Shown one piece after another: positions 26,626 through 35,852 of a stretch of DNA of 64,000 bases (position 1 is the stretch's first letter; each line of letters starts with the position of its first letter). The notes under the pieces were generated by a model. That model had not been told where the DNA came from. It ran no database searches and saw only the letters and a list, made by a program, of their open reading frames with translations. Source of the stretch: Desulfitobacterium_A nosdiversum. Lineage in GTDB: Bacteria > Bacillota > Desulfitobacteriia > Desulfitobacteriales > Desulfitobacteriaceae. The stretch lies in assembly GCF_049860565.1 (NCBI RefSeq), contig NZ_CP172056.1, positions 1,116,001-1,180,000 of the forward strand. The letters run 5' to 3'. The translations under genes were made by a program, and so were the position numbers.

Positions 26626-26787
26626 AAAAAATCAAGTTTTACCAGTTAACTTTTAGGCTTGATTAGGTGTTTTTTATAAAGCCAAATAGGTACGAGTTTT
26701 AGTTGTAAAAAATGTTTTGCAACTTCATTTTTTCGTTGTATATTTTGTAATAATTTATGTTATATTAATTTCAGGGAGGTGATGCGC

Positions 26788-28086
26788 ATGTATAGAACAG
26801 CTATAGAAGAGCTTTATAAATGGAAAGTAAAGCAGAATAAAAAGCCGCTTATTATTCGTGGAGCAAGGCAGGTCGGAAAAACTTGGCTGATGAAAGAATT
26901 TGGAAAGCTTGCCTTTGATAAAACGGTTTATATCAGTTTCGACAATAACCGACGGATGAAAGATTTATTTTCATCGGATTTGGATGTAGGGCGTATTGTA
27001 ACCGGGCTGGAGCTTTATTCCGGACAGAAGATCGATCCTATAAATACATTGCTTATTTTTGACGAAATACAGGAGGTACCACAAGCTCTGACTTCTCTGA
27101 AATACTTTAATGAGAACGCACCGGAATATCAAATCGTGTGCGCCGGTTCTCTGCTGGGCGTAGCACTGCATCAAGGGACGTCTTTCCCTGTGGGCAAAGT
27201 GGAATTTTTAGATTTATATCCTCTCAACTTTCCTGAATTTCTGATGGCCATGGGAAATGATCAGTATGCTGAGTTGCTGCAAAATGGCGACTTTGACATG
27301 GCCACAACATTCAAACAAACGTATATTGATATGCTCAAATATTATTACTATATTGGCGGAATGCCGGAAGTTGTACTTCATTTTGCTGAGAATAAAGACT
27401 TCAACGAAGCAAGGGAGATACAGCAGCGTATCCTTGCTGCCTATGAGCAGGATTTTTCCAAGCACGCGCCAAACGAAGTCGTGCCGAGGATTAGACTGCT
27501 CTGGAACACCATTCCAACACAGCTTACCAAAGAGAATAAGAAATTTATATATGGACTTATTAAGGAAGGAGCAAGGGCGAAAGAATACGAGCTGGCACTT
27601 CTCTGGTTAACCGACTGCGGCCTTGTTCATAAGGTGCATCGCGTCAATGTACCGAACATCCCGCTAAAGGGATATGAAGATTTAAAAGCGTTCAAGCTTT
27701 TCCTGCTTGATGTGGGTTTGCTCTTGTGTATGGTATGCTTAAATCAAAGCACGCTTTTGGATGGCAATGAGCTTTTCAAAGAATTTAAAGGTGCACTTAC
27801 TGAGCAATATATATTACAACAGTTAAAAACCATTAAGGGATTGGAAACCTATTACTGGACAAACGACCGAGGCAGTGCGGAGATCGATTTTGTGGTGGAC
27901 AATGGAAGCATCATCATCCCCATCGAAGTTAAAGCTGAAGCGAATTTGAAGGCGAAGAGCCTAAAAACGTATCATGAAAAATTCCAGCCGAAGCTGTCCA
28001 TCCGTACATCGATGGCAGATTATAAGAAAGAGGATTGGCTGCTCAATCTGCCGCTCTATGCGATTAAAGAAGTGGGGAAGATATGA
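26788..28086 (+). CDS. ATP-binding protein of the AAA/DUF4143 type
   Basis: The ATG at 26788 lies eight bases after AGGGAGG. The 432-residue protein starts with an AAA domain: RGARQVGKTWLMKEF (Walker A), then LLIFDEIQEVPQALTSLK (Walker B) and a sensor region with VCAGSLLGVALH. The C-terminal part resembles DUF4143, including YYWTNDRGSAEIDFVV followed by IIPIEVKAE, a pattern shared with PD-(D/E)xK-type nucleases (D, E-x-K). The cellular role of this family is unknown; members are scattered and frequently transferred. It lies between the toxin-antitoxin pair and the dlt cluster. Confidence 0.82.
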   Translation: MYRTAIEELYKWKVKQNKKPLIIRGARQVGKTWLMKEFGKLAFDKTVYISFDNNRRMKDLFSSDLDVGRIVTGLELYSGQKIDPINTLLIFDEIQEVPQALTSLKYFNENAPEYQIVCAGSLLGVALHQGTSFPVGKVEFLDLYPLNFPEFLMAMGNDQYAELLQNGDFDMATTFKQTYIDMLKYYYYIGGMPEVVLHFAENKDFNEAREIQQRILAAYEQDFSKHAPNEVVPRIRLLWNTIPTQLTKENKKFIYGLIKEGARAKEYELALLWLTDCGLVHKVHRVNVPNIPLKGYEDLKAFKLFLLDVGLLLCMVCLNQSTLLDGNELFKEFKGALTEQYILQQLKTIKGLETYYWTNDRGSAEIDFVVDNGSIIIPIEVKAEANLKAKSLKTYHEKFQPKLSIRTSMADYKKEDWLLNLPLYAIKEVGKI

Positions 28087-28233
28087 AGATTTTTGTAAAG
28101 AGACTGCTAAATTTTGATAAGTGGCACAATATCACTAAAAGGAAGATAAAAAAGAGGAATTATGTTCAAAAGAGAGAACTTAACATAGTGTTTTTAATTA
28201 AAAATATATTGACTGATTTTGGGGGAATTAATC

Positions 28234-28473
28234 ATGATTCGGGAAAAAATCTTGGATACATTGACCGAGATCTGTGGAACAGATGAGATTATGAAGAATC
28301 CGGATGTTGAGCTTTTTAGCACAGGTCTTCTGGATTCTTTTGGAATCATTCAGCTTTTTGTTGCAATTCAGGAAGAATTAAATATCGAAGTGGCTCCGAC
28401 AGAAGTTACGCGGGAAGAGTGGGCTACTCCGAATAAAATAATCGCATACCTTGAGGAGCGGGCTGGCGAATGA
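28234..28473 (+). CDS. dltC: D-alanyl carrier protein
   Basis: Small acyl-carrier-type protein of 79 residues that carries D-alanine on a phosphopantetheine arm from DltA to the membrane machinery. The attachment motif LLDSFGIIQLF with the modified Ser is at about residues 32-42, and the helix FVAIQEELNIEVAP is typical of DltC. The ATG at 28234 follows GGGGGAA; an in-frame TTG at 28219 sits on the ribosome binding site. Its stop codon overlaps the start of the first dltD by four bases (ATGA), so translation is probably coupled. In most Firmicutes dltC follows dltA and dltB; here it comes first. Confidence 0.9.
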   Translation: MIREKILDTLTEICGTDEIMKNPDVELFSTGLLDSFGIIQLFVAIQEELNIEVAPTEVTREEWATPNKIIAYLEERAGE

Positions 28474-29684
28474 TCTTCAGGCGTTCCGGCGCGATTCTGT
28501 TCGCTTTTATTCTCTTTATACTGACGCTTGGGTTGATCCCTCCCGTTGGGCGAATGCTTTTAGAGCACTATGCTTTTAAACCGGGTGTTATTCAAGCCAT
28601 TGCCGGTTCACAGACACCGGTCGCTTTTCAAGGCCTTATTTTTCAAGAGAAGGCACTTACAAGCTCAGATATCCTTCCGGTGTATGGTTCATCGGAATTT
28701 TCGGCGGAATCCGAGTTTCATCCAACCAAGCTTTTTTATGGGAAACCGGATGGCTTTGTTCCTTTTCTCATTGGAAGAGGCGGGAGTCAGAGCCTTATTC
28801 ATGTTCTAAGCTTGGCGGCTCAAGGAGATGCCTTACACAATAAAAAGGTTGTGGTCATTCTTTCGCTTCAGTGGTTTGAAACAGGTGGAATTTCGTCTCA
28901 ATATTTAATGCAAAACATTTCTCCTCTCCAAACGTATCAGATCCTTTTTGATCCGAATCTTTCGGCGGGAATTAAACAGCAGCTGAGCAAACGGCTGCTG
29001 GAATTTCCCGAGGTTGTCAAAAAATATCCAATCCTCGCCCAAAATCTGGCTTATCATGCCCGCAAAGAATCTTCAAAACAGCCGATACAGATTCTGGTGA
29101 ACGCAGCAGGAAGAGTCGAATGGTGGGGGTTGCAAGTTCGGGATCTTTATAATACAGCGACGTTTATCCCGTTAGTAAGTAAAAACGCGATTGCTCAAAA
29201 CGCGGTTAACCCTGTTCCTAAGGCTCCGGATTGGACGAACCTCAGGGAAAAGGCTGAAAAGCAGGGGCGTCAATCAACAGACAATAATTCCTGGGGGATA
29301 CTCGATTCGTATTACTCTCAATACATTGAACCATCGCTTAATCAAAAGGCGGGTTCACAGAGGCAAGAGAGACTTTATCCTTCCCAGGAGTATCAGGATC
29401 TTCAGCTTCTCATGCAAGTTTTACAGGAGCAAAAGGCTGAAGCCATGTTTGTCATTGTTCCCGTTAATGGATTTTGGTATGACTATACCGGTTTTTCTCG
29501 TCAAGAAAGAGAAGCTTATTACACAAGAATAAAGAAAATGATCGAACAGAACGGTTTCGAAAGTGCGGATTTCTCTCAGCACGAATATGACCGCTATTTT
29601 CTGCAGGACATCATGCACCTGGGATGGAAAGGATGGCTCGAGGTTGATCAAGCAATGGATCAGTTCTATCATCAAAGGACCTAA
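28470..29684 (+). CDS. dltD: DltD-type D-alanyl transfer protein, paralogue 1
   Basis: DltD takes part in moving D-alanine onto teichoic acids on the outer side of the membrane. This 404-residue protein has one N-terminal membrane helix (about residues 8-30) and an SGNH-type hydrolase-like fold outside. The nucleophile block YGSSEFS is at about 72-78 and the Asp/His pair is in DIMHLGWKGW near the C-terminus, so the catalytic residues of the family are present. A further conserved block is FVIVPVNGFWYDYTG. It overlaps dltC by four bases and dltX by 41. Two further paralogues lie at 33208 and 34563. Confidence 0.9.
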   Translation: MIFRRSGAILFAFILFILTLGLIPPVGRMLLEHYAFKPGVIQAIAGSQTPVAFQGLIFQEKALTSSDILPVYGSSEFSAESEFHPTKLFYGKPDGFVPFLIGRGGSQSLIHVLSLAAQGDALHNKKVVVILSLQWFETGGISSQYLMQNISPLQTYQILFDPNLSAGIKQQLSKRLLEFPEVVKKYPILAQNLAYHARKESSKQPIQILVNAAGRVEWWGLQVRDLYNTATFIPLVSKNAIAQNAVNPVPKAPDWTNLREKAEKQGRQSTDNNSWGILDSYYSQYIEPSLNQKAGSQRQERLYPSQEYQDLQLLMQVLQEQKAEAMFVIVPVNGFWYDYTGFSRQEREAYYTRIKKMIEQNGFESADFSQHEYDRYFLQDIMHLGWKGWLEVDQAMDQFYHQRT

Positions 29685-29814
29685 AGGATGGAATCCTACC
29701 CTCCTTTGGCTGGGACGAGTTTTTTACTACTATTTTATTTTTATGGCTCTGTTTTATCTGTATTTTGTGCAAAAACAACATACACCCGCACCGTATATCT
29801 ATAATAATTTTTAA
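29644..29814 (+). CDS. dltX: DltX-like small membrane protein
   Basis: DltX is a short single-pass protein needed for D-alanylation; its conserved C-terminus reads roughly P-F/Y-IYN-E-F and lies near the acceptor site of DltB. Here the frame encodes LGRVFYYYFIFMALFYLYF, a single membrane segment, and ends PAPYIYNNF, a close match to that tail. The best start is a TTG at 29644, preceded by GGATGGCTCGAGG and lying in the last 41 bases of dltD, giving 56 residues, typical for DltX. No ATG or GTG is available in frame. In other Firmicutes dltX precedes dltA; here too it is followed by dltA, after a structured repeat. Confidence 0.68.
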   Translation: MIKQWISSIIKGPKGWNPTLLWLGRVFYYYFIFMALFYLYFVQKQHTPAPYIYNNF

Positions 29815-29837
29815 ATTGTAAAGCTATAAATACCCGT

Positions 29838-30057
29838 AAGCGTAGCTTTTCGTACAGTAATGAATGATTTGCGCGGAAGGGCGCCAAGGCGAACGAAGCT
29901 TCTGAAGCTTAGCGGCGCCAGTGGTTTACTTCAGGTATTACCCAAAGGTTTGGCAGAGCTGCTTCGGAAGCAAGTACGCCAGCCCTGGAGTGCTGAATAC
30001 GTGAGTCTCCGGTGGAGATTCACGCCCGAAGGTATGGATGTGCGAGAAGCTACATGA
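29838..30057. repeat. Structured repeat, family 2, copy 1 (inside the dlt cluster)
   Basis: Element of about 220 bp bounded by CGTAGCTTTTCGTAC (29841-29855) and GTGCGAGAAGCTAC (30040-30053), an imperfect inverted repeat. It shares AGCGGCGCCAGTGG, ACTTCAGGTATTACCC, AGGTTTGGC and GGATGTGCGAGAAGCTAC with the element at 48880-49115 (in opposite orientation). It contains a hairpin GTGAGTCTCC-GGT-GGAGATTCAC absent from the other copy and lacks the GGCCATCCATGGCC hairpin region found there. It lies between dltX and dltA and has no protein-like frame. Confidence 0.8.
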
Positions 30058-30123
30058 TCTGGTTTTTGTTCATACCATATGATACTGTGACAGAAAGAAT
30101 ACTCTAATTAAAGAGGTTAAGAT

Positions 30124-31752
30124 ATGCTTATTGAAATTATCGAACAATGGGCAGAGGTATGTCCCGAGCGAATAGCTCACCAATACCGGGAACATGCGCT
30201 GACTTATTCGGAGCTAAAAACGTATTCAGACGCGCTGGCTTTGAGGATTCATACCACGCTAGAGTCCGATACGGAACAAAAAGCCCCCATCATCGTTTAT
30301 GGGCATAAAGAGAATGAAATGATGGTCGCCTTTTTGGCCTGTGTGAAGGCGGGACATGCCTATGTACCTGTGGATACCTCAGTGCCCTTAGAAAGAGTTC
30401 GGCAAATTATTGAAGCTTCCGGGGCACCTTTGCTTTTGTCACCACAGACGGTGCCGGAGGAGTTAAAATACCCAGGGCTAACGATCTGGGAAAATATGCA
30501 GGTGAAGAATCAAGACTCTGCTGCTCAATCAAAAGATATCTTCTCGCTCTATCTTGGGCAAACCCCGGAGTCGGAATGGCGGGTTGGAAAAGAGGATGTC
30601 TACTACATCATTTTTACTTCGGGAAGTACCGGAACGCCCAAGGGGGTACAAATTACCCTTAAAGCCTTAGAAAGCTATCTCAGCTGGGTAAACTCCGTTT
30701 ATGCTCCTGAAAGGATGAAGGAAACTTTCTTGAATCAAGCTCCGTTTTCCTTCGATCTGTCCGTGATGGATCTATACATGTCTTTAAATAATGGGGGAAC
30801 GCTTTGGAGCATTGATAAGGAGCAGATCGCAAATGCTCGGGAACTTTTTCAGTCCTTTGCCCGTTCGGACGTTACCTTTTGGGTTTCGACCCCATCTTTT
30901 GCGGATATTTGTTTGATGGATAAAAGTTTTAATCAAAATCTGCTGCCGAAGTTAAAACGCTTTTTATTCTGCGGTGAAGTTTTATCCAATGATACTGCCG
31001 CCAAGCTTCTGGAATGCTTCCCTAATGCGCTTGTCGAGAATCTCTATGGGCCGACTGAAGCAACAGTAGCGGTAACTACGGTTACGGTTACCCCTGAAAT
31101 ATTGGAATGTTTCAATCCGCTTCCGGTAGGCAGAATTAAAGCAGAGGGTCAGATATTAATTTGCAATTCTGAAGTGCTAAATGACGGGCTTGCAAAGGGC
31201 GAGCAGAAGGATACCTTAATTCACCTTTCATGTCCTCCCCAGACTCTTTCTGAAGGTGAGCGGGGAGAAATCGTGATTGCAGGCCCAAATGTCAGTGTGG
31301 GTTATTTGAACCGTCCGGAACAAACGCGGAAGGCGTTTTTTACCTATCAAGATGCATCAGGACAAATATGGCAGGCTTACCGCACGGGAGATGCGGGCCT
31401 GCTCGAGGGAGGAATGCTTTTCTTCTTCGGGCGTCTTGATTTTCAAGTTAAGCTGCATGGCTACCGGATCGAACTGGGGGATATCGAAGAGAATCTCCGC
31501 AAACTTCCGGGAGTTGAGAATGCGGTTGTTTTGCCGATGGAGCGGCGCGGCAAAATAGATTACCTCCACGCTTTTTTAACCACCTCAGAGGCGGTTGAGG
31601 ATGCATTTCAAACTTCGCAGAAGCTAAGGGAAGGCTTGCACAAAAACTTACCCGAGTATATGCTTCCCCGCCGTTTTACCTTTTTGGATAAAATGCCGAT
31701 GACACCGAATGGCAAAGTGGACCGCCGGGCCCTGAAAGGAGTAGCTCGATGA
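30124..31752 (+). CDS. dltA: D-alanine--D-alanyl carrier protein ligase
   Basis: Adenylates D-alanine with ATP and loads it on the phosphopantetheine of DltC. The adenylate-forming motifs are present: YIIFTSGSTGTPKGVQIT (A3), NLYGPTEATVAVTT (A5), YRTGDAGL (A7), GRLDFQVKLHGYRIELGDIE (A8) and PMTPNGKVDRRAL (A10) with the catalytic Lys. At 542 residues it is about 35 longer than usual DltA, with an extra stretch around residues 350-385 between the A5 and A7 motifs. The start follows AAGAGGTTAAGAT. Its stop codon overlaps the start of dltB by four bases. Confidence 0.93.
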   Translation: MLIEIIEQWAEVCPERIAHQYREHALTYSELKTYSDALALRIHTTLESDTEQKAPIIVYGHKENEMMVAFLACVKAGHAYVPVDTSVPLERVRQIIEASGAPLLLSPQTVPEELKYPGLTIWENMQVKNQDSAAQSKDIFSLYLGQTPESEWRVGKEDVYYIIFTSGSTGTPKGVQITLKALESYLSWVNSVYAPERMKETFLNQAPFSFDLSVMDLYMSLNNGGTLWSIDKEQIANARELFQSFARSDVTFWVSTPSFADICLMDKSFNQNLLPKLKRFLFCGEVLSNDTAAKLLECFPNALVENLYGPTEATVAVTTVTVTPEILECFNPLPVGRIKAEGQILICNSEVLNDGLAKGEQKDTLIHLSCPPQTLSEGERGEIVIAGPNVSVGYLNRPEQTRKAFFTYQDASGQIWQAYRTGDAGLLEGGMLFFFGRLDFQVKLHGYRIELGDIEENLRKLPGVENAVVLPMERRGKIDYLHAFLTTSEAVEDAFQTSQKLREGLHKNLPEYMLPRRFTFLDKMPMTPNGKVDRRALKGVAR

Positions 31753-32930
31753 CACCCTATGAGAATTTCGCATTTTTCTCCTGGATGCTTATTCCCCTTG
31801 TTCCTGCGATTTTTCTCGGTCTGTTGGGGGTATCCGGCCGAGTTCGAACGCTTTGGCTGATTTTTTCCACCATATTTATGCTTGGATTGATTTATCGGCC
31901 GGCGACGAGTTTGCTCCAGGCAACAGGATTCTTTCTTTGGGCTTATCTAATCGTCCATTTCTTCTTGCGTTTTAGACAAAGTGAAAAAGGCAAGCAAGTT
32001 CAAAATCTGAAACGTGTTTATTATCTCGCTCTTGTGGCTGCGATTTTGCCGTTAGTCCTTGTAAAACTTAATCCTCTCGCTGTTTCTTGGGGAATCTGGA
32101 AATCCCCGATCGGCTTTTTGGGCATTTCCTATGTGACCTTCCGCACAGTCGGAACAGTCATTGAAATTCGCGATGGTCTGATCAAGGAGGTTAAATTTTT
32201 AGATTTTCTGGCCTTTGTTCTATTTTTTCCAACGTTATCCTCCGGACCGATTGATCGTTATCGGCGTTTCCTTGGAGATATAGAAAAAAAGCTAACCCGG
32301 AAAGAGTATGGTGATTATTTAGCAGATGGCATAGATTATGTTTTCCGCGGTTTTCTCTATAAATTTGTAATTGCCTATTTAATTAATAAGCATAGTTTGG
32401 CTTGGCTAAATACCGTTCACACCGGGGCGGCAACGTTTCAATATATGTATACCTATAGCTTTTACCTTTTCTTTGACTTTGCAGGTTATAGCGCCTTTGC
32501 CGTTGGGGTTAGTTATATTCTGGGTATAAAAACTCCGGAAAACTTCAACAAGCCGTTTATTTCCAAAAACATTAAAGATTTCTGGAATCGTTGGCATATG
32601 TCTTTGTCCTTCTGGTTTCGGGATTATATTTACATGCGCTTTGTTCTTGATTCGGCCAAGAAAAAACGTTTTAAGAACAAATATACATCGGCGTATCTTG
32701 GCTATCTTCTGCTTTTCGGAATCATGGGAATTTGGCACGGAACGGCACTTCAATATATCGTTTACGGTCTTTATCATGCAGCCTTGATGGTCAGTTATGA
32801 TTGGCTTGAAAGGAAAAACAAAATCCATAAGTTCTGGGGAACAGGCAAGTTCTGGGATGGGTTGGCCATAGTGGTAACGGCTCACTTTGTGTTCTTCGGA
32901 TTCCTGATTTTTTCAGGAAGGTTATTTTAA
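31749..32930 (+). CDS. dltB: D-alanyl transfer membrane protein, MBOAT family
   Basis: Membrane-bound O-acyltransferase that passes D-alanine from DltC-bound thioester across or at the membrane. The 393-residue protein has about eleven hydrophobic segments. MBOAT hallmarks are FLSSGPID-type sequence (LFFPTLSSGPIDRYRRF), FNKPFISKNIKDFWNRWHM with the conserved RWH, FWFRDYIYMRF and GIMGIWHGT with the catalytic His. It overlaps dltA by four bases and is followed by a strong terminator, so the unit from dltC to dltB probably ends here. Confidence 0.93.
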   Translation: MTPYENFAFFSWMLIPLVPAIFLGLLGVSGRVRTLWLIFSTIFMLGLIYRPATSLLQATGFFLWAYLIVHFFLRFRQSEKGKQVQNLKRVYYLALVAAILPLVLVKLNPLAVSWGIWKSPIGFLGISYVTFRTVGTVIEIRDGLIKEVKFLDFLAFVLFFPTLSSGPIDRYRRFLGDIEKKLTRKEYGDYLADGIDYVFRGFLYKFVIAYLINKHSLAWLNTVHTGAATFQYMYTYSFYLFFDFAGYSAFAVGVSYILGIKTPENFNKPFISKNIKDFWNRWHMSLSFWFRDYIYMRFVLDSAKKKRFKNKYTSAYLGYLLLFGIMGIWHGTALQYIVYGLYHAALMVSYDWLERKNKIHKFWGTGKFWDGLAIVVTAHFVFFGFLIFSGRLF

Positions 32931-32962
32931 AAGGAATTCGTTTTATCTATTTAGTTTGAGTG

Positions 32963-33005
32963 AAATGGTATACCTATGAAAAACATAGGTATGCCATTTT
33001 TATAT
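32963..33005 (+). terminator. Rho-independent terminator after dltB
   Basis: The stem AAATGGTATACCTATG, a short A-rich loop and CATAGGTATGCCATTT are followed by further T residues. It separates the dltC-to-dltB unit from the two following dltD paralogues. Confidence 0.85.
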
Positions 33006-33207
33006 GAATGTAAAAAAATGTTAGCTTGTTTAATAGAAGGCTGAAATATCCAGTTACCATGACATGATTTAGAGTATCTATCAGCCTGTTTTTATTAAAT
33101 ATTAGGAAAATCGTGATTATTCGATATAACAAAAGGATAAAAGGTATTTTTGTCGAATTAAGAGATGTCAAAAATATGTTAGGATTGTGTTGAGGAGGAC
33201 AGTCGGA

Positions 33208-34518
33208 ATGGCTTTAAGGCGTATGACCATAAATGAACCCACAACCTTAAGGCAGTGGAGAAATCCATTTTCCGCTTTGCTGCTTGCTATGGGTCTGTTT
33301 GTCATCACAATCTATACGCTTCCTTCTCTTTGCCAATTTTGGGTGGAAAACATGGATTTAAATTCCGGAACTGTAGCAGCAATGGGAGTTAACCCCAATT
33401 TTGATACCTTTCAAGGAACAATTCTGCAAAAAAAGGCCTTTGAGAACCCACGAATTTTACCCCTCTATGGCTCCTCTGAGATGTCTATGATTTATGATTA
33501 TCATCCGGCAAAAGTCTTTACCCCGGAGACTGGAGTTACTCCATTTCTGATTGGTAAAGGAGGAACCCAGACGTTAATTCATGTTTTAGACTTAGCAGCG
33601 CTTGGTGAAAATATAAAAGGGAAAAAATTAGCGATCTTCTTAACACCTCAATGGTATGGAACAGGAGGAATTTCACAAGCAACATTTGAAGGGAATTTTT
33701 CCGCATTACATGCTTATAAAGCTTTAGAAAACCCTCAACTTTCATCTAAACTGAAACAAAAATTGGCTCAGCGTCTTCTCCAATTTCCTAAGGCCTATCA
33801 GGATTTTCCCTATTTGCAGAAAGTGTTAGCCTATCAGGAAAAATCGGGGTTGAACAAACAGATTATGCGGATATTTTATGCTCTCCCTGCGCAGGTAGAA
33901 TACGCTTCGCTTGCTGTTCAAGATGCGGTAAAAACAGAATGGAATGTTAAGAAATTGCCAAATCAAGCAGTAGCTAAATACTCTCAATATTCTTCGAATT
34001 TGCAAATTGCATCCAGCCAAGTAAAGGGAGCCCGCGGATCATCGGTCCTTTCAACAGTACGGCCCAAGTGGGATAAATTGCAGGCGGAGGCCATCGCTCA
34101 AGGAAAAGAGGCAACGGGAAACAATCCGTTTGGGATGGATAATACTTTTTATACGACAAATATTCTTCCTAAACTTCAGGAACGAAAGGATTCAGATAAG
34201 ACGGCGAAATACTCCTCATCTCCGGAGTACGAGGATCTAAAACTCTTGATGAATGTTTTAAAGGAAGAAGGAGCCAAACCCTTATTTGTCATTCTTCCTA
34301 TGAACGGTCGTTGGGCTGATTACACAGGAATTTCACGCACTGAACGTAAAACTTGCTATATACAGCTTGCTCAGATGGTTCAGAGAGAAGGGTTTGTTTT
34401 AGCGGACTTTTCATCTCATGAAAATGAAAACTATTACCTGCGGGATCCCTGGCATCTTGCCTGGAAGGGCTGGTTGGATGTAGATGAAGTACTTTATCAA
34501 TTTTATCTTACAAATTAA
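33208..34518 (+). CDS. DltD-type protein, paralogue 2
   Basis: The ATG at 33208 lies eight bases after GAGGAGGA. The 436-residue protein has an N-terminal membrane helix after a basic segment (about residues 22-45) and an extracellular SGNH-like fold. The nucleophile block LYGSSEMS, the block FVILPMNGRWADYTG and the C-terminal DPWHLAWKGW with the Asp-x-x-His are intact, so it should be catalytically competent. It is longer than paralogue 1, mainly through its N-terminus and a segment around residues 265-300. It follows a terminator and has a 200-base AT-rich stretch upstream, so it may have its own promoter and regulation. Confidence 0.87.
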   Translation: MALRRMTINEPTTLRQWRNPFSALLLAMGLFVITIYTLPSLCQFWVENMDLNSGTVAAMGVNPNFDTFQGTILQKKAFENPRILPLYGSSEMSMIYDYHPAKVFTPETGVTPFLIGKGGTQTLIHVLDLAALGENIKGKKLAIFLTPQWYGTGGISQATFEGNFSALHAYKALENPQLSSKLKQKLAQRLLQFPKAYQDFPYLQKVLAYQEKSGLNKQIMRIFYALPAQVEYASLAVQDAVKTEWNVKKLPNQAVAKYSQYSSNLQIASSQVKGARGSSVLSTVRPKWDKLQAEAIAQGKEATGNNPFGMDNTFYTTNILPKLQERKDSDKTAKYSSSPEYEDLKLLMNVLKEEGAKPLFVILPMNGRWADYTGISRTERKTCYIQLAQMVQREGFVLADFSSHENENYYLRDPWHLAWKGWLDVDEVLYQFYLTN

Positions 34519-34562
34519 GTGCGGAAATTGAAGTTCTCGTTTGTGTTTTGAGGAGGGTCATG

Positions 34563-35771
34563 ATGTTTGTTCGGCGTTTTGGGCCGATGCTTATCGGATT
34601 ATTATTTTTTTATGGAACAATTCTTGGAATGAAACCGCTAATAGAGTATACCAGTAATTTTCTTTGGTTAAAGCAGCCAGGCATGATTGAGGCAATCGGG
34701 ATGAAAGCCCGTTCGGAAGTTATGCTTGGCAGCCTTCTTCAGACTAAGGCATTGGTAACACCGGATGTTTTGCCTTTCTACGGTTCTTCTGAGCTGGGGA
34801 CAGGCTTTGAGTTTAATCCTACAAACGTTTTTAGTCATCGACATGCAGGGTTTACGCCTTTCATCATTGGCCGCGGCTCGGTACAATCTTTTGTTAATCT
34901 CCTTAATCTTGCCGGTCAGGAGAATTTACGGGGGCGTAAAATGATTTTTACCTTTTCGCCGGATTGGTTTGCCGAACGCAAGGGATTGGACAATGAACAT
35001 TTAGCGATGAATTCTTCTCCTCTCCATATCTATCAAGTGATGCTAACTCCGGATCTTTCGGCAGAATTAAAACGGGAAATTGCGCAGAGGATTCTTGAAA
35101 TCCCCGAGGTTCTAAAAGACGATCCCTTTTTGCAGAATTACCTTCAAACATACATAACGCCAGGCCTATGGTCTAAAATGAAAGTTCTTGCCGATTGGCC
35201 TCAAGCTGAAACTGAATGTGCGGCATTGGAGCTTCAAGATGCGATCAATGTCCGGTACGTAGTGAATGAGGTTAAATCGCAGGAGGCTGTGCCCGTCTTT
35301 CAAAAATCAAAACAAGCCGAGCCGTACGATGATACGTGGGATAAGCTCCTTACGCAATCGGAGCAAAGAGGAAAAGGCTTGATTACCAATAATTTAAATA
35401 TACTGGATTCACTTTATGCAAAGCATACTGAACTTGGGACAAAAGGGTCTTGGTCTAAACTTAAATTATATCCTTCAAAAGAATATCAGGATTTTGATTT
35501 GATGCTTAGAGTGCTTCAACAAAAAGGGGCTAAGCCTCTCTTTGTGCTTATTCCAGCTAATGGCCGATGGGCCGATTATGCCGGTTTTAATCCGCAAGAA
35601 CGGAAAGATTATTATCGGCGGATTCGGGCAATAATCCAGGAGAAAGGATTTTCGGTAGCCGATTTCTCCTTCAGGGAATACGAACCTTACTTCATGCAGG
35701 ATACTTGGCATTTGGGTTTAAAAGGTTGGGCTGAAGTAGATAAGGCTATTGAACAATATGTAAAATCATAA
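34563..35771 (+). CDS. DltD-type protein, paralogue 3
   Basis: Two in-frame ATGs at 34560 and 34563 follow GAGGAGG; the second has the better spacing and gives MFVRRFGPMLIGLLFFYGT, the membrane helix. The outer domain carries FYGSSELGTGFEF (nucleophile block), FVLIPANGRWADYAG and DTWHLGLKGWAEVD with the Asp and His. Family features are therefore complete. It lies 44 bases after paralogue 2 and is probably co-transcribed with it. With paralogues 1 and 2 this makes three DltD proteins for one DltA, DltB and DltC. Confidence 0.87.
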   Translation: MFVRRFGPMLIGLLFFYGTILGMKPLIEYTSNFLWLKQPGMIEAIGMKARSEVMLGSLLQTKALVTPDVLPFYGSSELGTGFEFNPTNVFSHRHAGFTPFIIGRGSVQSFVNLLNLAGQENLRGRKMIFTFSPDWFAERKGLDNEHLAMNSSPLHIYQVMLTPDLSAELKREIAQRILEIPEVLKDDPFLQNYLQTYITPGLWSKMKVLADWPQAETECAALELQDAINVRYVVNEVKSQEAVPVFQKSKQAEPYDDTWDKLLTQSEQRGKGLITNNLNILDSLYAKHTELGTKGSWSKLKLYPSKEYQDFDLMLRVLQQKGAKPLFVLIPANGRWADYAGFNPQERKDYYRRIRAIIQEKGFSVADFSFREYEPYFMQDTWHLGLKGWAEVDKAIEQYVKS

Positions 35772-35852
35772 AAATGAAGGAGCAGTCCGATGAAAAGGGG
35801 CGTGCTGGAGTGGATAATCTGATGGAGCAATATAGGAATCCGGCGGACAATT

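Noticed and set aside
28083..28286. 67-codon frame between the DUF4143-type ATPase and dltC
   Set aside because: It overlaps the dltC start, lacks a ribosome binding site and has a random-looking composition.
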